From: Protea cynaroides
Lineage: Eukaryota > Streptophyta > Magnoliopsida > Proteales > Proteaceae
Reading direction: 5' to 3'
Assembly (NCBI GenBank): GCA_028583415.1
Contig: CM053274.1
Coordinates: 90,031,549-90,095,548, forward strand
DNA: 64,000 nt
Position numbers and translations under genes: made by a program
Notes under the pieces: model-generated
The model's database searches: none
Seen by the model: only the letters and a program-made list of their open reading frames with translations
What the model was told of the DNA's origin: nothing
In this document: piece by piece, positions 47,115 through 57,641 of the stretch
Position numbering within the stretch: position 1 is the stretch's first letter
Layout: the number at the start of each line of letters is the position of its first letter

Positions 47115-49368
47115 TGTAAGAACCGTGTTCTAAAAACCGGGTCTAACCCGTGGTTTTATATGATGACAGGTGTTCCAATTATAACCAAATCGGAAGTCGA
47201 AGTCGGGTGACGAACCACGCAAATTTCAGGTATGAGAACCACTCAAAATTTGTAAAAAAACTCATACCGGTCTGACTATACCGGTCTGACTCATGATTGA
47301 GTCAGACCGGTATGGTGCAAACGGTATGGTATACCGGTCTGACTATACCGGTCTGAGTCAGTCAGAACTGGTATGTGCGACCGGTATGCTTCGTTTCTGC
47401 GGGAGACGGACTCCAGCGGGTCCCTCACTCCGAATGGAAACTTGGAAAGTTTCCAATCGTAGAAAACCTTCCCAAGAACGGCTCTCCTCTATTAATAGAG
47501 ATTATCACACTCCATTGATCCTTTTCAAACCCTAGCCGTCTGGAGGAGAGTGGAGGAGAGTTGAGAAGGAGTAAGGAGGAAGAGGCTGCCCAGGAAGGAG
47601 ATTTCCGTTGGAGGAGCTCCCCGCCAATCGACGAACACCGCCGGTAAGTGCTCTATACTATTAGTAATACTAGGATGTCGGATCGGAGCCGCAAAGCGGC
47701 ACGACAATCCTAAACCCTAGATCTTTCTTCTTTCAAATTTGATCTGGTTTGATACGACGTTCTAGTTGAAATTAGAAGTCCATTAGGATGCTTGGACCTT
47801 AGTGTGGGTTAGGAGAAACCCTAGAAAACCTAGCCGATAATCGACAAGGAAGGGAGATCTGAGACCTTGCTTTCGGATCCAAACCACGGACTATACCGGT
47901 GGGAAGCAAGGTCCAGCGGTATGGGCCTACGGTATATACCGCAGACACATACCGGTCTCACTGACTGAGACCGATATGTACCGCAATCGGTATATACCGG
48001 TGGCACCATACCGGTCTCACTCCCCTGAGACCGGTACCTGCGACCGGTATGGCTTCCGAGCCTTGTTTGCTTGGTTAGACAAGGTTCTGACCAACTGTGA
48101 CTTTAATAAATTAATTCTAACCTATGAATATGATTGTGTAGGACCTGTAGACAACGTGAGAATACCCTGTGACGCAGAGCGGGATTGTTATCACGCGTCA
48201 AGTAAGGGACAAGACCCCAAACCCTAAATAATTAATTAAGAGTAAGCCTTTGTGACTAAATTGTATATGAATTCATTGCTTGATGTCTGTGCATTTCACA
48301 TGCCATGTAGTTGTTTATGTTATTATTATCTATTCATGCATTTCATATGCTAGGATTGTTGGATGTTAGGCATGTGTATGTTTTAGTTGGTGTGTGGAAT
48401 GTGAAAGGGGGTGTGTCCTGGATATATCCACAACTAACACCTTTTTCGTATCGCCATCTACCTTAGCAGACTTGATGCGAATAGGGTATCAGGGGGAGGA
48501 CGTGGGATTGTGGTTTCTCCTGCCCGCTAGACTCGAGCCCTATCTCTATGTCGTAGGGAGCCGTGCTGGTGTAGGGCCATTGATGTTGTATTGACATTTA
48601 GGACTGATTAGAAACGGAACCCACTTGCAAGCCCTTGCCAGTAGGGGTTTAGATATTGGTACGGTGTGGGGTATCAGGGGGAAGACGTGGGATTGTGGTT
48701 CCTCCTGTCCACCAGACTCGAGCCCTATCTCCATACCGGAGTGAGTGATGTGGGGCAACAACAGTAGTGTGGTAGGTGCCTGACTGTTGGGTGTGCTCAC
48801 ACTCTCGTGCATGGAGGTGTGGTGGCCACCAAACTTTACCATAGCATATTTGTAAGTTATATCTGACCGAAATTGTAATGTTATCTTATGCATTTTGTAT
48901 GTTGCATTGGTCTTGTACTTTACTGAGCTAAGTTGTGAGCTCACCCGAATATATATATTCTTCTTTTCAGATTTTGATGCAGGGTACACAGTTGATGACT
49001 TCATGACTGCCCCAGCGTACGGTACAGTTGCTGCCATTGATACCCAGACAGTGGAGGACGAGCATGACGCATCATGCGAGTGCTCCTTTTGTTTTTTTTC
49101 CTTTAGAGAGGATTTTATTTCTGAACAATACATTGTAATACTTTCATTATTTAAATTTGTGAATGGTGGAATAAGTTAAATAATTATTTTAAATTACCAC
49201 ATAGATCTCAGTTCATTTATTTATATCCCGCTGCTATGTATTAATTTTTGATTATGTTAGACTGCTTGAGAATGATTGGTTGACACGGTCTATTGAGATC
49301 CTGGTGTGAATCATGGTTTAGAGCCGGTTCACTCACACTTCTGGTTCAGCTGAAATTGGGGTGTGACA
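47115..49368 (+). mobile_element. 2.25-kb solo LTR inserted in copia C gag
   Basis: TGTAAGAACCGTG at the start, GGGGTGTGACA at the end, and exact 5-bp duplication TCCAT (47110-47114 and 49369-49373). The copia C gag reading resumes on both sides. No gag or pol inside, so this is a solo LTR left by LTR-LTR recombination, from a family with very long LTRs (size suggests Ty3/gypsy; family unproven). It holds two clusters of ACCGGTCTGAC/ATACCGGT words and a diverged direct duplication (near 48487-48550 and 48668-48740). Confidence 0.85.
47263..47390. repeat. Cluster of ATACCGGTCTGAC palindromic words in the solo LTR
   Basis: Around ten direct and inverted copies of ACCGGT-centred words (for example TATACCGGTCTGACTATACC). 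A second cluster lies at about 47890-48055 with GAGACCGGTA variants. Confidence 0.85.
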
Positions 49369-49373
49369 TCCAT

Positions 49374-49952
49374 AGTGGGGATTTGGGTCTGATCCATGCC
49401 GTGTGCATTATTTGAGTCCCATGAGGAATTGGAACACTCTTTGAGTCTAAAGATGTTCAAGGAAGAGGGGTAACGAACCACTGGAGTAGTCTAGCAGATT
49501 GAGAAGAAAACCTAACTCATCCCGTAAAACCTTTAGTGTAAAGAAATAAACGGAGACAGAAGTAAGGCAATGTTGCGCTTGAGCTCATAGATCTGACGGC
49601 CATTACCTTGTGAAAAACGGCTTTCAAGATCTAATTAGAGGTCATGAGCAGTGTCAGCGTACAACACACTGTCATGGAGGTCACGTACAAGGCTGTTGTA
49701 GAGCCATGACATGACCATGAGGTCACATTGATCCCAAGCACGGGCATCAGAAGAATCAGCATTAAGAGGCCTTGGAAATGAGCCGTCAATGAAACATAAT
49801 TTATTCTTAGCACCGAGAGCAACATGCATCGCTCGCAGTCAGGTTGCATAATTGTTGCCGTCAAAGAGTTGAGTGACCAAGATATGACCTAGATTATCAG
49901 AAAGATAGAGAGAAGAGGGTGAGGGAGATGCTAGAGAAAGGTGAGCGGTCAT
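49374..49952 (-). pseudogene. copia C gag N-terminal part
   Basis: The minus ATG at 49952 reads MTAHLSLASPSPSSLYLSDN. Next is a gag core with ALGAKNKLCFIDGSFPRP, DARAWDQCDLMVMSWLYNSL and HDSVLYADTAHD, then a stop where copia gag normally has W, then LESRFSQGN. This matches the UBN2-type gag of copia elements. Several stops make it dead. Confidence 0.8.
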
Positions 49953-50228
49953 TGCAGAATAGAGAACGAAGCACCAAGAAGGGATCAAAGGAGATAACAC
50001 CCTAGAAATCAGGGTTTGAATACGAAACCGTAAAAATTAGGGATCAAGAATGAAACCCTAGGAAAATGAATCGAAGGTGCTGGAATCCAAGCAAAAAAAT
50101 AAATAAATAAAATAGATTGCAAACAAGAAAAATGGATCCGAACAGTAGAAGTGAAATGAACAACATAGAGAACAAAGCACAAAGAAATTTGCAGAGAAAA
50201 AAAATCAAAGGGAGAAGATGTACGCTCG

Positions 50229-50240
50229 GCTCTGATACCA
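50229..50240 (-). promoter_or_regulatory. Primer-binding site of copia C (initiator tRNA-Met)
   Basis: The minus strand reads TGGTATCAGAGC next to an LTR end in …TTTAACA. Confidence 0.85.
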
Positions 50241-50459
50241 TGTTAAACTAAGAGAGAGGTGTGAAAGAATGAAATGAGAGTTGTGTTTATTAAAAGGAAT
50301 CACAAGATTTCTATATCCCAAAAGACAAGGACATAAGAACACGAGAAAAGTAAAAATAAAATTACACAATATGTGGCTATTGTTTACAAGTCCTTCTGGT
50401 TTTCTTCATGTAAAATTAGAAAGAAAGAGTAAAAACATCACACCATGAGATTCTCTCAT

Positions 50460-50571
50460 CAACCAAACAAGCTCACAAGTCTAAGATTAAGAAATTGAAG
50501 TACATAATAAGTCGTCAACCAAACAAGCTCACAAGTCTAAGAAAAAGATATTGAAGTACATAATATGTTCA
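50460..50571. repeat. 56-bp tandem duplication at the WRKY stop codon
   Basis: Units begin CAACCAAACAAGCTCACAAG at 50460 and 50516 and differ at a few bases. The right unit touches the WRKY stop codon, so the duplication lies in the 3' UTR. Confidence 0.9.
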
Positions 50572-51837
50572 CATCTGAGTAGAATGAGAGAGGGTAACAA
50601 GTGACCGTGCAACCGAGGCTGCTAAAGCTGCAGTGAAATTACGATCTCTAGTCAAAGAAGCTACATATTCTTCAATTCCGTTGTTGTTGTCCTCCATGGA
50701 ATCATGGCAATTAGGCCTTCTGCTACTTTCATGAGCCGGTGGAAAAGCTAAACCAAGGTTTGTATCCGGTTGAAAAGGATTAACAGTAGAGGATGAAGAA
50801 TTAAGGTAATTTGTAGTTGCCGAGTCCACCATGATTGAGAAATTTGGTGCTCCAGGAACTGCATGGTTATGCTCTCCCTCATATGTTACAACTAGTATGG
50901 ACTTGTCCTCTACAGATCTCTGCACCTAATCACACAAAAGAATGAAAGGGATCGATATCAATGAGCCATTGACACAAACCAGTGTGAAGTAGATGGATCC
51001 ATAACTATAAACCATCCTCTGAAGGAAAAGGAGACAAGGGTTAGTCAAAAAATATATTTCTCTACCTTCTTTTTGACAGGGCAATCAGGAAACATGGAGC
51101 ACTTGAAATAAGCTCGAGGAGATGGATTATCTTTAGTGATCTTCTGTCCATATTTCCTCCAATGGAACCCATCTTTCACTACCTAAAACCACAATAGAGA
51201 AGTGAAAATTGTTAACTGGATTCCATATGAATGTAATGCTACTATATACATCAGATATGGAGTCTCATATGGAGGCTTATAAATACTTAGGCCTTCTTTT
51301 TTACAGATTAGTTTTTGTTTTGTTTTCTTTTCAAAAGTTCAAAAAATTCGAACTAAACAGAGGGACTCGGAATATTCCCAACAATAACAATTTTTAATGA
51401 AGTCTGTGAAGATGACTTACTAAACTAAGGTCTCCTGGATCTGCTCTTTTGAGGACTCGAGAAACCTTGGCCTTTGCAACTTCATTCTGAGCTCTCTTGT
51501 TGGAGTACTCTTCACTTGAGCCACTTTTAGGGGAAGTGGAAGCAGCAGCCCTGCTTGTTTCTTGTATTTGTTTCTCCTGCAGACAAGCTTGAAGGAGGGA
51601 CCTGTAGTTATTATTTATCACCCCAAGAGAAAAGCTGAGATTCTCGTTCTCTTTATATAGCCGCTGTATCTCTGATTCCAGAGTCTGCACCTGAGCAAAG
51701 AAACAAAAATACATCAATTCGTAACTGATGATCCTCTTTTTTTTTTTTTTTTTCCCCTTCTTCTTAAACCTTCAAAATTGCAGAGCTGAGAAAACATTTA
51801 CCTTTTCTTCAAGAGACATATTTTGTTCAACATCCAT
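50569..51837 (-). CDS. WRKY transcription factor, group IIa (WRKY40-like)
   Basis: Exons on the minus strand: 51837-51802, 51690-51421, 51182-51066, 50925-50569, all phase 0 with GT/AG borders, giving about 259 aa. Exon 2 holds a leucine-zipper-like coil ([20 protein letters not shown]). Exons 3-4 form the WRKY domain: [20 protein letters not shown] with zinc ligands C-X5-C (CSMFPDC) and, 23 residues later, HNH. The intron before VQRS is the conserved VQR-type intron of groups IIa/IIb, and [11 protein letters not shown] places it in IIa. Group IIa proteins bind W-boxes in the nucleus and modulate defence and abscisic acid responses. The N-terminus is short. A pyrimidine-rich acceptor at 51862-51863 would extend exon 1 to 51861 and join an ATG exon at 52063-51968 in frame, adding 40 residues. 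Confidence 0.88.
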
Positions 51838-52898
51838 GATATTGAGCTGAGTACGTGAGGACTGTTGAACAGGAAAAGCAAAGGGAACAGGACAAAGGCC
51901 TTATAAAGATGAAAACTCCTAGCAATATATATTATTAAATGGGCACCGTACGGATCACGCAGCTTACATCATTCAAGCCACCTAATGGCGTCAAGTCTTC
52001 CTCCCACTCTCCTAGTCTTTTCTCTTTTATTTCTTTCTTTCTTCTTGGACACCTCTCTCCCATAATTGAGTTCGGATCCCCCCGTCGGATTCCCCCCGCA
52101 TGTACATGTACCCTTTGTGGAACCCCACTATATTCGATGTGGTATAAAACCCACTATTAGAATGTAAGACCCACTAGATATGGACGGTGATAGAATCCCA
52201 AAGATGATACAAACACATGCAGGTGAACTATTCTTTATCATAATCTCTCACACACATTGTGTCAAGTCTAGTTTTGAGAATCTATCCCATGTTTACGTTC
52301 TCAATTTCAAATCTTGAAGTAAAGTGGGGAGGGAACCGCTACCAGTCTGCCTGGTCCCTACATCAATACAAGACCAATGAGAATGCGTGGGGGGTATTCA
52401 ACAATGGTGAAATTATTCATTTCACGTGTCGGGTCAAAACAGTCATTTCGCCCTTCTTGTGTTTGAACACAGGCTCTATCCAACTTGACAGACTTTTTAG
52501 TTTGTACAATTTCATAAGGAATATTATTTTTTTTATGATCTTTCTTCATAAAATTTTCAACATTTTGGAGCACCCTTTGTTGCCCTAGATGAATACATAT
52601 GGCCTAGGTATCATATCCATATATAGGTCTCAACCTTATAAATTGGATTATAATGGAATTTGATATAGTTATTTTAAGGGTTAGGGTTTGCTACTATGGG
52701 GATCTCCCATAATGCACAAATAGGTGTGCAAAAAATGTTATTTCTATTGGGTCTTATAACGTTAAAGGAGGAGAGAGAGTATGAGTTATGTGAGAGGTAG
52801 GACCTAGAGGCTTTGAACCCATGCCAGCCCACATTGTTGGATCATGTTCACACATTCCTCTCGTCTAGGGGAGAGAGATCCAATGATACTGGGCAGGT
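51838..52898 (-). promoter_or_regulatory. WRKY upstream region
   Basis: Holds the possible extra 5' exon (52063-51968, MGERCPRRKK start, GTAAGC donor). A TATA-like TTTATAAGG lies on the minus strand at about 51899-51907; it would fit the shorter gene model but would be intronic in the longer one. No further gene up to 52898. Confidence 0.4.
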
Positions 52899-53561
52899 TG
52901 AGGGTGTCAATGGGCCAGTCTGGGCCGGTTTCGGTCCAAACTGAACTGGTGTCGGGTTTTATAAGCCCAGCCCAAAGCATGTCCATTAAGAGTTCGGGCT
53001 GGGGTGGGCTGCGCTGGACACAATAACTAACTGGCTGGTCCGGTGTCGGTTTGATATCGGACTGGATTTATTGAGGTGATTTCGGGTTGGTTCGGTCCGG
53101 ATCGGGCTTATCGGGCTTATCGGGCCACTTTTATATGTAAACTATATAGCCTATTTTATCATTTCTATCTATAAAATTAGCATTATTCCTTCCATATGTA
53201 TGTAATTTAATAAACTATAACAATTAACATAATCTTTTCAACTATAGATTCACATAATCTTCTAGATCATGAAGTGAACTCTAAGAGTGTAACACAATCT
53301 ATTAAAATTTAAAACCATTAAAATTAAGAAATTGGGCCCGAACGGACCTTACTGGTATTCGGGTTGGGTTTTATCGATTTGGACTAATTCGGGCTTCTTA
53401 ATGGACCGGTCCGGTTTGGTTTCGGTTTGGGCTGAAATGGTGTCGAGCTTTACAAGCTCAGACCAAAACCTGCCCATTAAGGCTCGGTCCGGGCTGGGTT
53501 CGGGTTATATCGGGCTGGCTCGATCGGTGCTACCGGGCCGGACCCAGTTTTGACACCCTTA
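52899..53561. mobile_element. hAT-like non-autonomous element with GGGTGTCAA ends
   Basis: Termini TGAGGGTGTCAA and, inverted, TAAGGGTGTCAA. Flanking 8-mers GGGCAGGT (52891-52898) and GGGCAGGC (53562-53569) agree at seven of eight positions, the hAT duplication length. Both ends are rich in GGGCTGGGxCGG-type subterminal words; the interior is AT-rich. No transposase. Confidence 0.7.
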
Positions 53562-53715
53562 GGGCAGGCTGAGACAACCATGCCAGAAAAGTTCTGAGAA
53601 AAATTCCCAACCACTAATGTGGTGGGAAGCTAAGAGGTGGTGGGAATTCCCACCATGGTGTTGTGGGAAATTTTTTTCTTTATTTTGAATAATTTTTTAT
53701 TGAAAATTTTTTATA
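53562..53715. other. Short intergenic spacer
   Basis: No feature beyond GTGGGAA words. Confidence 0.4.
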
Positions 53716-53989
53716 GGGTAAATTTCTTCCGCCTCCCTTCCAGGAATCCTAAAAGACAGTCACCCCCCAACTTGATTCAAAATGTCTCTCACCTCCCCTA
53801 CTTTTGAAAATATTCCTCTTCATTCAATTTGGTGATGAGATTCATCATGACCAATATTTTTTTAGACAATAATACCCTCCAAATTAATTTTTTTAGAAAT
53901 ATATAATAAAATTTAAGAAAATAAATTACAAAATAAAAAATAAAAATAAAAACACATTTAGATACCGATCTTCTCGCCATCCCATCCTC

Positions 53990-54250
53990 TCGCCGATAAG
54001 AATTTCTGCCATTGCCGACTACCTCCTGCATCTTCCATCGCCGATCACTCCGCCATCATCGACCCTCATGCATCTTCCGCCCTTCAGCCACCTCCCGCAT
54101 CTTCTGCCCTTCGGCCACCTCCCGCACTTTCCGCCATCTTCGACCTTCCTGCATCTCCCGCCCTTGCTGGTAGGCATCTCCGCCATTGCCAACCACCCCT
54201 CTGCGTCTCCTATCACGTCTTTGTTTCTCACCGTTTCTAACCATTTCCCG
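53990..54250. repeat. Minisatellite in the left arm of the Di19 Pack-MULE
   Basis: Imperfect 30-40 bp units built from CCTCCCGCATCTTC, CGCCATCTTCGACC and GCCCTTCGGCCAC. The inverse set occurs in the right arm (about 54825-55015). Confidence 0.8.
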
Positions 54251-54642
54251 GTTCAGAGACGTATCCAATGAGCAGATCAGTATCCAAACAGAGAAATGGT
54301 TAGAATATCACAGCAACAAAACCATATATAATTTCATTCCATTTTGGACAACAAATATTTATATAAAAAATCATCAAATGAAGAAAAGGATGAAGAAAAG
54401 GGTTGAACAAGATCGTAGGATCTTGACATAGTTAAATCAGAAAACAATAGATACAGGAGGTTTCCCATACAAAGATGAAAAGGATAAAAACGAAAAGGAT
54501 GGGACAGAGTATGTTGCTGAAGCAACTGCAGAACATGTCGGTTTTTCCTGATTGTAAATTAGCCTGATTTACGATTAGCTTGTGGTCAAGCTGATCGTAG
54601 AGCACTTTCTCCCGGTGGTCGAGCAAATAAATGGGGAAACAA

Positions 54643-54742
54643 TTCACCGTGACCTTGGACTTGAATGGATGCTCGTATTCGAGATGTGAACACAGAGAGG
54701 CGATATCATAGTCTTCATAGCAATACAGGCAAGGAAAATCAA
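54643..54742 (-). pseudogene. Captured Di19-type zinc finger fragment
   Basis: The minus strand reads FPCLYCYEDYDIASLCSHLE followed by YEHPF and SKV. This is the Di19 (dehydration-induced 19) zinc-binding segment with its CxxC and HxxxxH ligands retained. Sequence after SKVTV (PIYLLDHREKVLYDQLDHKL) does not fit Di19 and may be intron or another captured piece. About 35 residues only. Confidence 0.75.
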
Positions 54743-55310
54743 GACGTATCCAGTGAGCATATCAGTATTCCAACACAGAAATGGTTAGAAACAGTGAGAA
54801 ATTGAGAGGTGATAGGAGACGCAGAGGGGTGGTCGGCGATGGCGGAGATGCCAATCTGTGAGGGCGGGAGATGTAGGAGGGTCGAAGATGGCGGAAGATG
54901 CGGCAGGTGGCCGAAGGGTGGAAGATGCAGGAGGGTCAGCAATGGAGGAGTTGCAGGAAGATGGTTGGTGATGGCAAAGATATCGGCGATGGAAGATGAA
55001 GGAGGTAGTCGGCGATGGTAGAAATTCTTACCGACTAGAGGATGGGATGGCGGGAAGACCGGTACTAAATGTGTTTTTATTTTATTTTATTTTGTAATTT
55101 ATTTTCTTAAATTATATTATAGATTTTTAAAATTTTTTTTTATTTTAAAAAATATTATTGTCCAAAAAATATTAGTGACGATGAACCTCATCACCAAATT
55201 GAATAAAGGATAATATTTTCAAAAGGAGAGAAGATGTAAGACATTTTAAGTCAAATTCGGAAATGATTGCCTTTTAAGATTCTTGAAGAAGACTTGGGAG
55301 AAATTTTCCC

Positions 55311-57102
55311 TATTTTATATGTTATTTAGATATTTTTTTTAACTTTAGAAAACAAGTATTAAAAAATTAATTTTGCATAGAAAGAAACAGATCGAACCAC
55401 ATGAAAAACAGATTCGTGGCAATTGATTAGAAATTAACCTCAAGACATTATTGCATGGAAGAAAAGCAGACGTCAGCCTATTAGGCTCACCTGATCAACG
55501 TAAGCAAAATGTGTTTCTCGCATGCCCTTTCTTCCATTTCCCTACAACCAGAGGACAATTAACAATTAATACAACGTGTTGCATGGTGTGAACAGTGGAA
55601 ACAAGGACTAAATTAATATGAAAAAAAGGCTGCTGGTAGTGAATGTTCAAATGGTAATGATTGGATGCTTTACCAAAAATTAGAGAGGAAAGCAAATGGT
55701 GCACAAGTGATAAGATTGGATCCATTCCTCAATCAAATTCAAAATAATTTGAATTTTAAATGATTATAAGAGGTCAGTTCCTATTGATGGGGACAGTTAT
55801 AAATATATTTGACTTTAAAATAATTCAAATACAATATCTGTTCTTATAGATGAGAACGGTTACAGATACATTTGAATTTGAAATAATTTAAATACAAGAT
55901 TAGTTCCTATTGATGAGAATAATTACAGATACATTAGAATTTGAATTAATTCAAATGTAAGATCAGCTCCTATTGATGAGAACGGTTATAGATACATTTG
56001 AATTTGAAATAATTCAAATATTTGTAAATACTGATATTTTGTAAATTACTGATTTCTTTCCATCAAATAATAGAGGATAATCAATGTACATGTAATTGTG
56101 AATCATTATAAATACAACCACTCTATGCCCAAAATGTGTATCAGAGAAATTATTTTCATCTCAAATTATTTTTGGAAGTAATCAAGTATCCATCATTACA
56201 AGAAATCTAACCAACACTATATAATTGCATATTCTTAGAATGCATTTTGGATGTGTATGCAATTTTCATCTTGAACACATTCGTATGTATTTTTATTCTT
56301 GAATCATAAAATATGTTCTCTGATGGAACTCGTTCTACATTCTGAATATAGAACAAAAATGTCTTAATCTTTTACCCATTTTCATTCTATATATCTGAAA
56401 ATGCATTGTCATAATGCATACCAGACATAGCCTTGTGGATTTGTATTTTTTCTAAGATTTTCGAATTCCCACCGAGTGCTTGTTTAACATATTCAAAATG
56501 AGTGTTCTGCAATCATTTTCATGAAATAAGATTTTGTAGAGAACTTGTTTTGCCAACGACCGTTTTGCCTCTGTCGATTTGGTCAAAATTTCTTGGGATG
56601 CTCAAGAATACCCAGGTTTAAATTTTTCTGAATTATTTATTCTATTTTCTCCGGTGGGGGTTTGCTATTTGATGGCAATGGTGAAAGGGGGTTACCTCCT
56701 AGGAAAGTTTAAGTCTTATTTCTATGAAAAAATGGTTATTTATTCCAAAAGAAAATGTAAGGAAGGTGATCCTTCTTCCCAAATTATGTCTAAAATTTTC
56801 GTGAGAAATACATTAACTAGTTGTGCCATGTAAAAGAGTGATACAATAATTTCAATCATTAAATATCTAAAAAAAATAAATACAAAGTCAATCATATATC
56901 CGAACAGAAAATTCAATCACATACCCTTTCTTGCATCGGCAATTTCCTATAAATTTTTAGAACTTTAAGTGTTCAAGAAATTTCATCACACATGACCTTC
57001 CGTGTGACTACTTGTGTGATCATAAATTCAACAATGGACTAGTTTTCCACAAAATGCCAATCTTTTATTTTTTGTAATAACTTCAAATGGTGACTAGAGA
57101 AG
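55311..57102. other. Intergenic with an LTR-like segment, no convincing gene
   Basis: 55774-56160 carries a 64-bp tandem repeat followed by ATTATAAATACAACC, a TATA-like box, and a pyrimidine-poor leader, all resembling an LTR without definable ends. An 84-codon ORF at 56579-56833 (MVKISWDAQEYPGLNFSELF) has no family I recognise. Confidence 0.4.
55774..56020. repeat. Four tandem units of about 64 bp
   Basis: Starts near 55774, 55838, 55902 and 55965, with TCCTATTGATGAGAACGGTT, ATAGATACATTTGAATTTG and AATAATTCAAATA blocks. Confidence 0.85.
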
Positions 57103-57241
57103 GCGTCCAAATCCTCTCCTCCAACTCCCCGGCTCCCACCCCATCCAACCGTTGGAGGGGTGAGCCAGCTCAAACTCCAACCCCCTCCAACGGTTGGATG
57201 GGGTGGGAGCCGGGGAACCGTGGAGGAGAGGATTCGGTTCC
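57103..57241. mobile_element. Fold-back element, AATCCTCTCC family, nearly perfect hairpin
   Basis: Exact 9-bp duplication CTAGAGAAG (57094-57102 and 57242-57250). Arms of about 50 bp match almost perfectly (CCCCGGCTCCCACCCCATCC and its inverse) around a short loop. Ends AAATCCTCTCCTCCA and TGGAGGAGAGGATT. Confidence 0.85.
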
Positions 57242-57372
57242 CTAGAGAAGTTGCAGCTGTATTTGTTTTTTTTCCTTTTTTTTGGAGAATGTAGTACATA
57301 TGTCTATATCTAGAACAAGTTGGAAGTACACTCTCTGAGGCAAACGACTTGGAAATATGCATAGATGACCTA

Positions 57373-57522
57373 GCAATCAAATCGTCTTCTGCCAACCTGC
57401 CGCCTACCAAGGGCGGGATTTTAGTAGGCCCACCTCCTCATGTATTGGTAGGCAGGCCGATTGATCCCCAATCCCTTGGATTAGCCGCAGGACCCTCCTG
57501 CCATAGGAGAGGATTTGGATCC
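57373..57522. mobile_element. Fold-back element, AATCCTCTCC family, with shared core
   Basis: 9-bp flanks GATGACCTA (57364-57372) and GACGACCTA (57523-57531) agree at eight of nine positions. Core CCTCCTCATGTATTGGTAGG is the inverse of the core at 40617-40765. Right end GGAGAGGATTTGGATCC. Confidence 0.8.
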
Positions 57523-57600
57523 GACGACCTACCTAAGGACAGTGACACTGAAAAAGATTGAAGACCTAAACAGGATAGCATCCATTCTAAATTCAATTTC

Positions 57601-57640
<40 letters not shown>

Positions 57641-57641
57641 T
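57601..57641. repeat. (ATT)n microsatellite
   Basis: About 13 ATT units. Confidence 0.95.

Larger units (their letters stand above)
43774..50455 (-). mobile_element. Ty1/copia retrotransposon C, dead, split by a solo LTR
   Basis: On the minus strand: 5' LTR (from about 50455 to 50241; the inner end is fixed by the primer site at 50229-50240), gag from 49952, an inserted solo LTR (47115-49368), the rest of gag with a zinc knuckle, protease, integrase, reverse transcriptase and a fragment of RNase H. The 3' LTR remnant (43774 to about 43850) is joined directly to truncated RNase H, so the end has suffered a deletion. Many stops. It lies just downstream of the 3' end of the WRKY gene in the same orientation. 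Confidence 0.8.
53716..55310. mobile_element. Pack-MULE with long inverted arms and a Di19 fragment
   Basis: Starts GGGTAAATTTCTTCC and ends …GGAGAAATTTTCCC. Flanking 9-mers TTTTTTATA (53707-53715) and TATTTTATA (55311-55319) agree at eight of nine positions. The arms are inverse copies for more than 300 bp (including AACACATTTAGATACCGATC and GGATGGGATGGCGG blocks) and then run into a GGCGATGGAAGATG-type minisatellite on each side. The centre holds a captured host exon. Confidence 0.8.

Noticed and set aside
56579..56833. 84-codon ORF MVKISWDAQEYPGLNF…
   Set aside because: No recognised domain, AT-rich surroundings and no splice or promoter context; left as unclassified sequence.
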